This document shows positions 50,930 to 59,999 of a DNA stretch of 64,000 nt, piece by piece. A program made the translations under genes and the position numbers. The stretch comes from Methylotenera_A sp040079935 (lineage in GTDB: Bacteria; Pseudomonadota; Gammaproteobacteria; Burkholderiales; Methylophilaceae). The first letter of the stretch is position 1. Every line of letters starts with the position of its first letter. The stretch lies in NCBI GenBank assembly GCA_040079935.1, contig JBEBJI010000008.1, positions 1-64,000 on the forward strand, in the 5' to 3' direction. Under the pieces are notes generated by a model, which had not been told where the DNA came from, searched no databases, and saw nothing but the letters and a program-made list of their open reading frames with translations.

Positions 50930-52744
50930 ATGAAGCAATCCCATATAGAAGTAACTGAACGTATCATAGAGGTTAGCCGCCCAACACGTTCAGCCTATTT
51001 ACATCGTTTAGATGAAATTGCGAACCGGCAACGTGGAGCGGATCGCCTAGGTTGCGCGAACGTGGCGCATGCATTTGCTGCGATGCCTGCTAATGATAAG
51101 TTACGCGTGGTAGCAGAAAAAGCGCCGCATATTGGCATTGTGACTGCGTATAACGAAATGCTTTCTGCGCATCAGCCTTATGTAAATTACCCTGATATTA
51201 TTCGCGATGAAGCACGCAAACATGGAGCTACCGTGCAAGTGGCAGGCGGCGTGCCAGCTATGTGCGATGGCATTACGCAGGGCGAACCTGGTATGGAGAT
51301 GTCATTATTTAGCCGTGATGTGATTGCCATGAGCACGGCGATTGCGCTTTCTCATGACGTGTTTGACGCAGCATTGTTGTTAGGTATTTGCGATAAAATC
51401 GTACCAGGCTTGCTCATTGGCGCATTAAAATTTGGTCATCTACCTTGTGTATTTGTACCTGCAGGCCCAATGAGTACGGGTTTGGATAACACCGCAAAAT
51501 CTAAAGTGCGCGAAAAATATGCGCAAGGCTTGGTAGGTCGCCCAGAGCTGTTGGCTTCAGAAAATGCCGCTTATCATGGTGCAGGCACTTGCACATTTTA
51601 TGGAACGGCCAATAGTAATCAAATGCTATTGGAAGCCATGGGCTTGCATGTGCCAGGTGCGGCATTTATTCATCCTCATGATGGTATGCGTGAAGATTTA
51701 ACGCGAGAAGCTGTTAAATTGGTGCTGAACATCACGCACAAACAAAATTTTACGCCGATTGGCAGACTGGTAGATGAACATGTGATTGTGAATGCCATGG
51801 TTGCTTTGTTAGCCACTGGTGGCTCAACAAATCACCTGATTCACTGGGTCGCAGTTGCGCGCGCGGCGGGCATCATCATTGATTGGACAGATTTCTATCA
51901 TCTTGCCAAAACTACGCCACTATTGGCGAGCGTGTACCCAAATGGTAAGGCCGATGTCAATGAATTTCAAAATGCAGGCGGTCCGGGCTTTGTCATCCGT
52001 GAACTGATTGAGGGCGGCTATATGTACCCAGATGTTTTCACTGTGGCTAAAGGTGGCTTACATGAATTCGGTAAACAACCAGTGAAAGAAGACGGAAAAT
52101 TGGTGTGGAAAGAGTTCCCGGCAGAAAGTGGTGATGAAACTATCGTTCGTACAGTTGGACATCCCTTCAATGAATCAGGTGGACTGCGCCTACTAAAAGG
52201 TAATTTAGGCCGTAGCGTCATTAAGATTTCTGCTGTGCCAGTAGATCGCCATATTATCGAAGCGCCAGCGATTGTTTTTGACAGCCAAGAGGAGTTGCTT
52301 TCAGCCTTTGACAGAGGTGAGTTAGAGCGTGATTTTGTTGCCGTTGTGCGTTTCCAAGGTCCTAAAGCTAACGGCATGCCCGAGTTACACAAATTAACAC
52401 CACCGCTTGCCGTATTACAAAACCAAGGCTTTATGGTGGCGATTGTAACGGATGGACGCATGAGCGGCGCATCAGGTAAAATACCTGCCGCAATCCATCT
52501 AACGCCAGAAGCATCTGCGGGTGGTCCGTTAGCTAAAGTGCGTACTGGTGATGTTATTCGTTTAAATGCAACGGTTGGCATGGTTAATGTGCTGGTAGAT
52601 GAAGATGAATGGGCAGAGCGCGAAGTTGCTGAGCTTTCAGATGCTAAACGGTTTAATAATGCGCATGGCTTTGGTCGTGAGTTGTTTGGTGGAATGCGGC
52701 GCAATGTGCTTTCGGCCGAAGAAGGTGCTATCACTTGGTTGTAG
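50930..52744 (+). CDS. edd: 6-phosphogluconate dehydratase
   Basis: 604-residue Fe-S dehydratase converting 6-phosphogluconate to KDPG. Cluster cysteines are in GGVPAMCDG, LLGICDK and GAGTCTFYGT, with the C-terminal domain VTDGRMSGASGKIPAAIH. In methylotrophs using the RuMP cycle, Edd and Eda form the cleavage branch. A truncated end of the dispersed element (ATGCCCTGC) lies before the gene. eda follows after 29 bases. Confidence 0.98.
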   Translation: MKQSHIEVTERIIEVSRPTRSAYLHRLDEIANRQRGADRLGCANVAHAFAAMPANDKLRVVAEKAPHIGIVTAYNEMLSAHQPYVNYPDIIRDEARKHGATVQVAGGVPAMCDGITQGEPGMEMSLFSRDVIAMSTAIALSHDVFDAALLLGICDKIVPGLLIGALKFGHLPCVFVPAGPMSTGLDNTAKSKVREKYAQGLVGRPELLASENAAYHGAGTCTFYGTANSNQMLLEAMGLHVPGAAFIHPHDGMREDLTREAVKLVLNITHKQNFTPIGRLVDEHVIVNAMVALLATGGSTNHLIHWVAVARAAGIIIDWTDFYHLAKTTPLLASVYPNGKADVNEFQNAGGPGFVIRELIEGGYMYPDVFTVAKGGLHEFGKQPVKEDGKLVWKEFPAESGDETIVRTVGHPFNESGGLRLLKGNLGRSVIKISAVPVDRHIIEAPAIVFDSQEELLSAFDRGELERDFVAVVRFQGPKANGMPELHKLTPPLAVLQNQGFMVAIVTDGRMSGASGKIPAAIHLTPEASAGGPLAKVRTGDVIRLNATVGMVNVLVDEDEWAEREVAELSDAKRFNNAHGFGRELFGGMRRNVLSAEEGAITWL

Positions 52745-52773
52745 CTGTTTGAAAATATAAATTAGAGAGAAAC

Positions 52774-53400
52774 ATGAATACATTAGATTTAGCCAATCAT
52801 GGCCCAGTAATTCCAGTTATTGTGATAAATAAAGTTGAAGACGCCGTGCCAATGGCAGAGGCTTTACTTGAGGGCGGTATTAAAGTGCTCGAGGTAACGT
52901 TGCGTTCATCATGCGCCCTACAAGCCATGGAACAAATCGCGAAGCACGTACCCGATGCAATTATGGGCTCTGGCACTGTGCGCAATTTAAAAGATGCACA
53001 GGCGAGTTATGACGTAGGCTGTAAATTTGCCGTAAGCCCAGGTTACACTTCAGAGCTTGGTCAATTTGCACGTAAAATCGGCCTGCCATTGTTACCAGGT
53101 ATTTCTACTGGCTCAGAAATTATGATGGCCAATGCAGACGATTATTTCTTCTTAAAACTGTTCCCTGCAGTGGCAGTTGGCGGTATTAATTTGCTAAAAG
53201 GTTTTGCGGGCCCGTTTGGCGATGTGAAATTTTGCCCAACAGGTGGTGTAACAGTTGAAAGCGCGCCTCAGTTTTTAAGTTTACCAAACGTAGTGGTTTG
53301 TGGAGGCACTTGGCTAACGCCAGCAGATGCGGTAGCTAGAAAAGATTGGGAGCATATTGCTAAATTGGCCAAAGAGGCGAGCGTCATTAAACCAGCATAA
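52774..53400 (+). CDS. eda: KDPG aldolase (2-keto-3-deoxy-6-phosphogluconate aldolase)
   Basis: 208-residue class I aldolase. Catalytic Glu in LEVTLRS, Schiff-base Lys in FFLKLFPA, and GDVKFCPTGGV. Splits KDPG to pyruvate and glyceraldehyde 3-phosphate. Forms an operon with edd, closed by a strong terminator. Confidence 0.98.
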   Translation: MNTLDLANHGPVIPVIVINKVEDAVPMAEALLEGGIKVLEVTLRSSCALQAMEQIAKHVPDAIMGSGTVRNLKDAQASYDVGCKFAVSPGYTSELGQFARKIGLPLLPGISTGSEIMMANADDYFFLKLFPAVAVGGINLLKGFAGPFGDVKFCPTGGVTVESAPQFLSLPNVVVCGGTWLTPADAVARKDWEHIAKLAKEASVIKPA

Positions 53401-53419
53401 GCTGAGGTTAAGTTACAAT

Positions 53420-53452
53420 AAGGGCTTTGCGATATGCATAGCCCTTTTTTAT
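53420..53452 (+). terminator. Terminator of edd-eda
   Basis: AAGGGCT-N13-AGCCCTT followed by TTTTTATT, 20 bases past the eda stop. Confidence 0.9.
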
Positions 53453-53462
53453 TGGGTTTGGA

Positions 53463-54146
53463 GTGAGTTTGAACTTAGAATTACAACAATATAAAACATT
53501 GGTGTTCGATTGCGATGGTGTGGTGCTAAACAGTAATCAAACCAAAATTGATGCTTATTATGAGGTGGGCAAACGCATGGGCGGTAGCGATGCGCAAGCG
53601 CAAGCCTTTGTGAATCATCATGTCACTAAGGGCAGCTTTCCGCGTAATGGAAAAATCGAATATTACTTTGAACACATCATCAAACAGCCCCTTACCGACG
53701 CGCTGATGCAACAATATTTGCAAGCATTTGAAGAAGTGTTGGGTGATACGCTCATGCATTGCGAAGTTGCCACTGGGTTGGACGCATTAAAAGTGGCAAC
53801 GCCACGAGCCGCATGGATGTTGCTTTCTGGAGGCGATCAAGCTGAACTACGCAAAATATTTCCGCGTCGCAATTTGGCACATTTGTTCGAGGCGGGTATA
53901 TTTGGCGGGCCAGATAAAAAAGACGACGTGCTAGCGCGCGAAAAAGCGAATGGGAATATACAGTTCCCAGCCTTATTTTTGGGCGATAGCAAATATGACC
54001 ATCAAGCTGCAACCCGCGCTGGTATTGACTTTGTGTTTTTAAGTGAGTGGACGGAAGTGCCCGATTGGCAAGATTATTGTGCGAAAAATAAAATTACTAC
54101 GCTCGGCAATGTTTCTCAATTACTTACGCAAAGCAGTTTAAAATAA
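53463..54146 (+). CDS. HAD-superfamily hydrolase
   Basis: 227 residues from GTG. HAD motif I FDCDGVVLNSN (nucleophile Asp about 18), motif II LLSGGDQ, motif III Lys and motif IV FLGDSKYDHQAA. Subfamily I phosphatase with a helical cap. The location next to lipid-linked glycosyltransferase genes suggests a sugar-phosphate substrate; this is not shown. Confidence 0.88.
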   Translation: MSLNLELQQYKTLVFDCDGVVLNSNQTKIDAYYEVGKRMGGSDAQAQAFVNHHVTKGSFPRNGKIEYYFEHIIKQPLTDALMQQYLQAFEEVLGDTLMHCEVATGLDALKVATPRAAWMLLSGGDQAELRKIFPRRNLAHLFEAGIFGGPDKKDDVLAREKANGNIQFPALFLGDSKYDHQAATRAGIDFVFLSEWTEVPDWQDYCAKNKITTLGNVSQLLTQSSLK

Positions 54147-54151
54147 CGCTT

Positions 54152-54874
54152 ATGCAGATAAATCAAGTCTCCGTGGTAATTCCTGTTCGTAACGAAGAAG
54201 GTAACGTGGCGAGCCTTATTGGTGAAATTGACGTCGCGTTAAAGCAAATAAAACACGAAATTATCTATGTAGATGATGGCAGTACCGACAACACCTACAG
54301 CCAATTGAAATCGTTGCAAACGCAATTTACGCAGTTAAAAATCGTGCGTCATGCGCAAAGCTGCGGGCAAAGCACAGCGGTGCGCACAGGTGTAAAAGCC
54401 GCCCAATTTGCATGGGTAGCGACCCTAGATGGTGACGGTCAAAACGATCCTGCGGATATTCCTAAATTAATTGCGGCTGTAGCGGACGGCGTCGATTTGG
54501 TGGGTGGCAATCGCCGCGCCAGCCGCCGTGATACTTGGGTTAAGCGCATGTCATCTGTGATTGCGAATACAGTACGCTCTAAAATGTTGCGCGATGATAC
54601 GCCTGATACGGGATGTGGATTGAAGTTATTTAAACGCGATGCATTTTTAGACTTGCCTTATTTTGATCATATGCATCGTTTTTTACCTGCACTAGTTAAA
54701 CGTCGTGGCGGCAAAATAGTTTCAGTGCCAGTTGCGCATCGCAATCGCGAGCACGGTAAATCTAACTACGGCACGATTGATAGATTGTTGGTTGGCATTG
54801 TTGATTTATTTGGCGTTGCTTGGTTGCAGCGGCGCGCCAAAATCCCGCAGATTATAGAAGACAAGGTTATCTAA
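54152..54874 (+). CDS. Polyprenyl-phosphate glycosyltransferase, family 2 (DPM1-like)
   Basis: 240 residues, GT2 fold: VVIPVRNEEGNV, YVDDGSTDNTY, DGDGQNDPADIP (DxD region), and VAHRNREHGKSNYG. It lacks the C-terminal membrane helices of many ArnC-type enzymes, but the next gene encodes a small membrane protein. It likely charges a polyprenyl phosphate with a sugar used by the transferase two genes on. Confidence 0.92.
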   Translation: MQINQVSVVIPVRNEEGNVASLIGEIDVALKQIKHEIIYVDDGSTDNTYSQLKSLQTQFTQLKIVRHAQSCGQSTAVRTGVKAAQFAWVATLDGDGQNDPADIPKLIAAVADGVDLVGGNRRASRRDTWVKRMSSVIANTVRSKMLRDDTPDTGCGLKLFKRDAFLDLPYFDHMHRFLPALVKRRGGKIVSVPVAHRNREHGKSNYGTIDRLLVGIVDLFGVAWLQRRAKIPQIIEDKVI

Positions 54875-54876
54875 TT

Positions 54877-55224
54877 ATGCAAATCGTCAATGATGGTATC
54901 GGCACCTATTTTTCGCATATTATCAATGCGCTTAATCATTATATTATTGGCATGCCAAGCATAGATTTAATTTGGTTGGGTATTGGTTTATTAGGCCAGT
55001 GCTTGTTTATGGCGCGATTTATTGTGCAATGGATACACAGCGAGCGGCATCAACAAAGCCTGATTCCCGTCAGTTTTTGGTATTTAAGTTTGCTTGGCGG
55101 CTTGATAGTGCTTGCTTATGGCCTGCATAAGTTAGACCCAGTGATTATTCTAGGTCAATTGCCGGGCACTATTGTGTACTCCAGAAACTTGGTTTTAATT
55201 CACCGTAACAACAAAAAGTCGTAA
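54877..55224 (+). CDS. Small membrane protein with lipid-A-disaccharide-synthase N-terminal-like domain (LAB_N)
   Basis: 115 residues starting at MQIVNDG, two bases after the GT2 stop; a longer reading overlaps that gene. Three hydrophobic segments surround FMARFIVQWIHSERHQQSLIPVSFWYLSLLGGLI and GQLPGTIVYSRNLVLI, the LAB_N signature. Stand-alone LAB_N proteins sit between a GT2 gene and an ArnT-type gene in many proteobacteria, as here, probably as a membrane partner of the GT2. Confidence 0.9.
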   Translation: MQIVNDGIGTYFSHIINALNHYIIGMPSIDLIWLGIGLLGQCLFMARFIVQWIHSERHQQSLIPVSFWYLSLLGGLIVLAYGLHKLDPVIILGQLPGTIVYSRNLVLIHRNNKKS

Positions 55225-55235
55225 AGTGTTCATAC

Positions 55236-56660
55236 GTGTTACGCGATTTAAATAAAGCTTACCCAGTATTTTTTTGGACGACTCTCGTTGTCTCTATAGT
55301 CGTATTTTTCTGGGGCTTGGGCAGCGTCGATTTAATGTCGCTCAACGAAGGGCGGCGCGCTCTTGCGATTCAAGAAATGGTTGCAAGTGGCAATTGGCTG
55401 TTGCCGCATCTCAATGGCGAATTATATTTAACCAAACCACCGCTGCTGTATTGGCTTTCATCCACTTTTGCTATGCTAGGCGGCGTAAATGAATGGACAT
55501 TACGCGTACCATCAGCGTTAGCTGCTATTGCAGTGTTGGTCACGGTTTATCATTACACACTTAAGCAAGCAGGACCGTGGGCTGCATTGTTTTCAGTGCA
55601 GATTTTAGTCGCCAACCTTGGCTTTGTGATGCTGGGGCGCCGTGCGGAAATAGAGATGCTGCTAACTACGCTCTGTGTCGGCTCTATTTTATCCGCCTTG
55701 CAATACATACAAACTCAATCTAGCAAAAACTGGATTTACCTCAGCTATTTTCTGTTAGCTTTAGCGCTGATGACCAAAGGGCCTTTGGTGTTGCTGTTGG
55801 TGACTTTGCCGCTATTGGTCGCGGCTATTCATACAAAAAATCTGCGCATCAAAACAGTTTTGTTAAACTGGCGCGGCTGGTTGATTTTCCTTCTCGTTGG
55901 CTTGATATGGTATGCGGCTGTGAGCTGGAAATTAGGCTTCGATATATGGGAAAAGGTAGTCCAGCGCGATATGTTAGACAAAATGCAAAGTGATACTGCA
56001 AAGCCGTTATTGAGTTATTTGGGCTGGATTGCAGTTGATTTTATGTTACTAATCGCTTTGTTTTTGGTGCGAGCAAAAGAATTTTTTAAGCAACAAATGC
56101 AGCAACCACATCAGCTTATTTTGGTATTGGCAGTAATTTTGCCTTTCATACTATTTTCATTATTTAGTAACAAACATGCTAAATACTTGCTGCCGATATA
56201 TCCAATCATTGCGATTTTGTTGGCAATTAAACTTAGCGTTATTTTTCATGCGGCAAAAGAAAACACAAAAAAAATTATCGCAATTACAGGATTGTTGTTG
56301 CCAGTTGGCTTTGCGGTTTTTTATGCATTATTAGAGCCTAAAATATTTGCTTATCGGGTCGCGACCTTCCCCGTTTTTAGCCAGTGGATTTCTAGCTTTA
56401 AAGACAGCGAAATATATGCATATCAAGAAATCGATAGTCGATTGGTTTATTATGCTAAAAGACCTATTAAAGTCATGGATAAAACCATGTTGGTGCAGGC
56501 AAAAAACGCACAGCAATCGTTTTTATTGTTGGTGGAAAGTGACAATTTAGACGCGGTAAAAGCAGTTTCAGATTGTAAGGTGCAAGAATTTAGCCCGTAT
56601 CTGAAAAAGAAAAAATCTTTAACAGTTTTAGGCTTTGGACAGGCTTGTAAAAATAGTTAA
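55236..56660 (+). CDS. ArnT/PMT-family membrane glycosyltransferase
   Basis: 474 residues from GTG with about 11-12 membrane helices. The first periplasmic loop contains LMSLNEGRRALAIQEMVASGNWLLPHLNGELYLTKPPLLYW with the family Glu and Tyr/Lys residues. Transfers a sugar from a polyprenyl phosphate donor to lipid A or the LPS core on the periplasmic side. Works with the two preceding genes. Confidence 0.92.
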   Translation: MLRDLNKAYPVFFWTTLVVSIVVFFWGLGSVDLMSLNEGRRALAIQEMVASGNWLLPHLNGELYLTKPPLLYWLSSTFAMLGGVNEWTLRVPSALAAIAVLVTVYHYTLKQAGPWAALFSVQILVANLGFVMLGRRAEIEMLLTTLCVGSILSALQYIQTQSSKNWIYLSYFLLALALMTKGPLVLLLVTLPLLVAAIHTKNLRIKTVLLNWRGWLIFLLVGLIWYAAVSWKLGFDIWEKVVQRDMLDKMQSDTAKPLLSYLGWIAVDFMLLIALFLVRAKEFFKQQMQQPHQLILVLAVILPFILFSLFSNKHAKYLLPIYPIIAILLAIKLSVIFHAAKENTKKIIAITGLLLPVGFAVFYALLEPKIFAYRVATFPVFSQWISSFKDSEIYAYQEIDSRLVYYAKRPIKVMDKTMLVQAKNAQQSFLLLVESDNLDAVKAVSDCKVQEFSPYLKKKKSLTVLGFGQACKNS

Positions 56661-56687
56661 TATATTGATTAAAATAGAGAAATTTTA

Positions 56688-58016
56688 ATGAAAATTACGG
56701 TAGTTGGCACGGGATATGTAGGCTTGGTCAGCGGCACTTGCATGGCCGAGGTCGGTAACGACGTGCTGTGTTTGGATGTGGATGCAGCAAAAATTAAAAT
56801 TTTGGAAGATGGCGATATTCCAATTCACGAGCAAGGTTTGCTCGAGATGGTGCGCCGCAACGTGACTGCAGGGCGCTTAAAATTTACCACTGATGTTAAA
56901 AAAGCAGTTGAATTTGGCGATGTGCAATTTATCGCGGTAGGAACGCCGCCCGATGAAGATGGCGCGGCCGATTTGCAATATGTAGTCGCAGCCGCCAGAA
57001 ATATTGGCAAATACATGACTAATTACAAAGTCATCGTCGACAAATCAACCGTGCCTGTGGGCACGGCGGATAAAGTAAAAGCTGCGATTGCGGAAGAACT
57101 TGCGGCACGAAAAATGACTACAACATTTAGCGTGGTTTCTAACCCGGAGTTTTTAAAAGAGGGCGCTGCGGTTGAGGATTTTATGCGTCCAGACCGCATC
57201 GTGATTGGCGCTGAGGATGACGCTAGCAAAGAGACGATGCGCGCCCTGTATGCGCCGTTTCAGCGCAATCACGAACGGCTTGTGCTGATGGATGTGCGCT
57301 CGGCTGAGTTGACCAAATACGCGGCCAACGCCATGCTGGCAACGCGTATTAGCTTTATGAACGAGCTGGCAAATTTGGCGGAGTTGTTGGGCGCGGATAT
57401 TGAATCTGTACGCAAAGGTATCGGCTCAGATCCCCGTATTGGCTACGATTTTCTCTATGCAGGTTGCGGTTATGGCGGTTCGTGTTTTCCTAAAGATGTA
57501 AAGGCGCTGATTAGCACGGGAAAAGATAGCGACTACGATTTAAAAGTGCTAAATGCTGTGGAAGCTTCTAACGACGCGCAGAAGCAAGTGTTGACCAAGA
57601 AAATTAAACACCATTTTGGTGAAAATTTAGCCGGTAAGCACTTTGCAGTTTGGGGTTTAGCATTTAAACCCAACACTGACGACATGCGCGAAGCGACGAG
57701 CCGAGTACTAATTCACGATTTGTTGCAAGCAGGCGCGACGGTGACTGCGTATGATCCAGTCGCGATGCAAGAAGCAAAGCGCATTTTTAAAGATACGGCT
57801 GGGTTAAGTTATACAGAAACGCCAAATCAAGCGCTCAATAACGCAGATGCTTTGGTGATTGTGACGGAGTGGAAAGAATTTAGAAGCCCTAATTTTTCTC
57901 AAATAAGACAAAAACTTAAGGCTAATATTATTTTTGATGGCCGTAATATGTACGATCCGCAGGCAGTCAAAAGTGCGGGCATTGAGTACCGTTCCATTGG
58001 TCGTTTAACTCAATAA
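56688..58016 (+). CDS. ugd: UDP-glucose 6-dehydrogenase
   Basis: 442 residues: GTGYVGLVSGTCMAEVG NAD site, VGTPPDEDG, the catalytic Cys in GYGGSCFPKD (about 260), and the C-terminal AFKPNTDDMREATS. Makes UDP-glucuronate. The next gene starts directly after its stop and uses the product. Confidence 0.98.
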   Translation: MKITVVGTGYVGLVSGTCMAEVGNDVLCLDVDAAKIKILEDGDIPIHEQGLLEMVRRNVTAGRLKFTTDVKKAVEFGDVQFIAVGTPPDEDGAADLQYVVAAARNIGKYMTNYKVIVDKSTVPVGTADKVKAAIAEELAARKMTTTFSVVSNPEFLKEGAAVEDFMRPDRIVIGAEDDASKETMRALYAPFQRNHERLVLMDVRSAELTKYAANAMLATRISFMNELANLAELLGADIESVRKGIGSDPRIGYDFLYAGCGYGGSCFPKDVKALISTGKDSDYDLKVLNAVEASNDAQKQVLTKKIKHHFGENLAGKHFAVWGLAFKPNTDDMREATSRVLIHDLLQAGATVTAYDPVAMQEAKRIFKDTAGLSYTETPNQALNNADALVIVTEWKEFRSPNFSQIRQKLKANIIFDGRNMYDPQAVKSAGIEYRSIGRLTQ

Positions 58017-59018
58017 ATGAAAGTGTTGCTAACAGGTGTTGCAGGCTTTATTGGCTATCATGTTGCTATTCAATTACTTGAGCGTGGCGACACTGTAATT
58101 GGCGTTGATAACCTGAATGATTATTATGATGTGCGTTTGAAAGAGGCTAGGTTAGCGTCAATTCAAGCGCAAACAAATGCAAAAAAATTTAAGTTTGTAA
58201 AATTAGATTTGGCCGAGCAAAATCCAACTTTAAAGTTATTCGAAACTGAGAATCCTGACAACGTCATTCATCTCGCCGCGCAAGCTGGCGTGCGCTATTC
58301 GCTAGAAAATCCGCATGCTTACATCAACAGCAATATCGTCGCATTCACCAATATTTTAGAGGGCTGCAGGGCAATCAAGCCGCAGCATTTAGTGTATGCC
58401 AGCTCGTCCAGCGTATATGGAGGTAACACCAAATTGCCGTTTTCTGAGAGCGACAATGTCGATCACCCCGTAAGCTTGTATGCTGCCACCAAAAAAGCCA
58501 ACGAGCTGATGGCGCACACTTACAGCCATTTGTATGGGATTCCAACTACGGGGTTGCGTTTTTTTACCGTGTATGGACCGTGGGGCAGGCCAGACATGGC
58601 ACCGTTTTTATTTGCAGATGCCATTTTGAACGGAAAGCCAATCAAAGTGTTTAATCATGGGGACATGATGCGCGACTTTACTTACATCGACGACATTGTA
58701 GAAGGTGTGATCCGTGTATTAGATAAACCTGCAACGCCTGAAAAACATGCTCTGGGAGGCAATATCCATGCGCCTTACAGGTTGTTCAATATTGGCAACA
58801 ATAAACCAGAACAACTTTTAGATTTTATAGCGATGCTAGAAAATGCGATTGGCAAAACCGCACAAAAAGAATTGTTACCCATGCAAGCAGGCGATGTAAA
58901 AGTCACTTATGCCGATACCTGCGCGTTAGAAGCGTGGGCTGCCTTTAAGCCCAGCACGCCTTTAAAAGTTGGTGTGGAAAAATTTGTAAACTGGTATCGA
59001 GGTTTTTACCTTAGCTAG
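58017..59018 (+). CDS. UDP-glucuronate 4-epimerase (NAD-dependent SDR)
   Basis: 333 residues: GVAGFIGYHVA (GxxGxxG), VIHLAAQAGVRYS, catalytic Ser in YASSSSVYGG and YxxxK in YAATKKANE, and FFTVYGPWGRPDMA. Converts UDP-GlcA to UDP-GalA. The loop HALGGNIHAP before YRLFNIGNN lies in a dispersed-element copy, where homologues have a longer loop of other sequence. Confidence 0.94.
   Translation: MKVLLTGVAGFIGYHVAIQLLERGDTVIGVDNLNDYYDVRLKEARLASIQAQTNAKKFKFVKLDLAEQNPTLKLFETENPDNVIHLAAQAGVRYSLENPHAYINSNIVAFTNILEGCRAIKPQHLVYASSSSVYGGNTKLPFSESDNVDHPVSLYAATKKANELMAHTYSHLYGIPTTGLRFFTVYGPWGRPDMAPFLFADAILNGKPIKVFNHGDMMRDFTYIDDIVEGVIRVLDKPATPEKHALGGNIHAPYRLFNIGNNKPEQLLDFIAMLENAIGKTAQKELLPMQAGDVKVTYADTCALEAWAAFKPSTPLKVGVEKFVNWYRGFYLS
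58746..58785 (+). repeat. Dispersed element inside the UDP-glucuronate epimerase gene
   Basis: ATGCTCTGGGAGG, core CAATATCCATG (58760-58770), CGCCTTACAGGT. Encodes HALGGNIHAP in frame, ahead of the conserved YRLFNIGN. Confidence 0.85.
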
Positions 59019-59023
59019 ATTGG

Positions 59024-59998
59024 CTATTGCAGATTGATGATATGCAGCATTTTTTGAAAAACAACACTTATTGAGAATTCTGATTGCACTCGGCGTTTGC
59101 CATGCTCTCCCATACTCGCTAATTGTTCCCTTTCTTTATACATCTGACTAAGTAAAGTGCCCCATTGATTATCAGTCGCTAAATAGCCACTGATGCCATT
59201 TTCAACCACATAAGCATTTACGCCAGACGGCGACGAAATTACGGGTAAGCCAGCCGCCATGTATTGTAATACTTTTAGCGCGCACTTTCCTTTCGTCCAA
59301 TTATTTTCAGACATAGGCGCCAAGCCTACATCCGCTTTGCGCAATGATAACGCCTCGGTTTTTTCGCTCCATCTTTCATTGATGATATTGAGTATGGTGC
59401 TTGATAGTTCGAAATCCGCGATAATTTTAAGTTGTAAGTTTGGGATGGTTTGTGCAGCAATTTCAAGTGACGGAATAATCTCTGCGATGTATTTTTTAGT
59501 GGATTGACTACCAATCCAAACTAACTCAAATGCAACGTTACTTTTTTGAAAAGTTAAATTGTATTTACCTATATCTAAAGAAGTTGGAATGATGCTTACA
59601 TTAGCATTATATTTTTTTGCCTCGTTAGCCAAATATTTATTACCAGCAAAAATGTAGTCGCAATTTGAAACGGTGGCTGCAAAACGCCGCATCCTAGTTT
59701 TTGAGTATGAGCCATCGGTATTGCAGAAAATGGCGTCATCGAAATCAAATATTAATTTTTTTGATAGTTTGCGAAGCAGCCAAAATATGGGGCTGGGGAA
59801 TGTTTTGCGAAGTAGAACGACGACATCGGCTTGGCTGGCAGCAAATAAAGTATTGATGATAGAAATAATGCCGCCAGAAATAGTGGCGTGTTTTGGCTTC
59901 CAGCCAGCCTCTATAAACTTGGGGAAATACTGTAAAGCGCGGTAACGCGTGGCTGAAGAGTTTTCACCTTTTGAGACGAACAAAATAACTTTTTTCAT
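59024..59998 (-). CDS. Glycosyltransferase (GT4-like)
   Basis: 324 residues from MKKVILFVSKGENSSATRYRA; the start lies one base past the stop of the methyltransferase gene. C-terminal GT-B pattern: WIGSQSTKKYIAEIIPSL, VGLAPMSENNWTKGKCALKVLQYMAAGLPVISSPSGVN with the late motif. Related to spore-coat-type or "glycosyltransferase group 1" proteins. Role in surface polysaccharide likely; acceptor unknown. Confidence 0.85.
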   Translation of the reverse strand: MKKVILFVSKGENSSATRYRALQYFPKFIEAGWKPKHATISGGIISIINTLFAASQADVVVLLRKTFPSPIFWLLRKLSKKLIFDFDDAIFCNTDGSYSKTRMRRFAATVSNCDYIFAGNKYLANEAKKYNANVSIIPTSLDIGKYNLTFQKSNVAFELVWIGSQSTKKYIAEIIPSLEIAAQTIPNLQLKIIADFELSSTILNIINERWSEKTEALSLRKADVGLAPMSENNWTKGKCALKVLQYMAAGLPVISSPSGVNAYVVENGISGYLATDNQWGTLLSQMYKEREQLASMGEHGKRRVQSEFSISVVFQKMLHIINLQ

Positions 59999-59999
59999 G

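Noticed and set aside
58360..58385. GGCTGCAGGGCAATC in the epimerase gene resembles one arm of the dispersed element
   Set aside because: It lies in a conserved part of the SDR fold and lacks the core and second arm.
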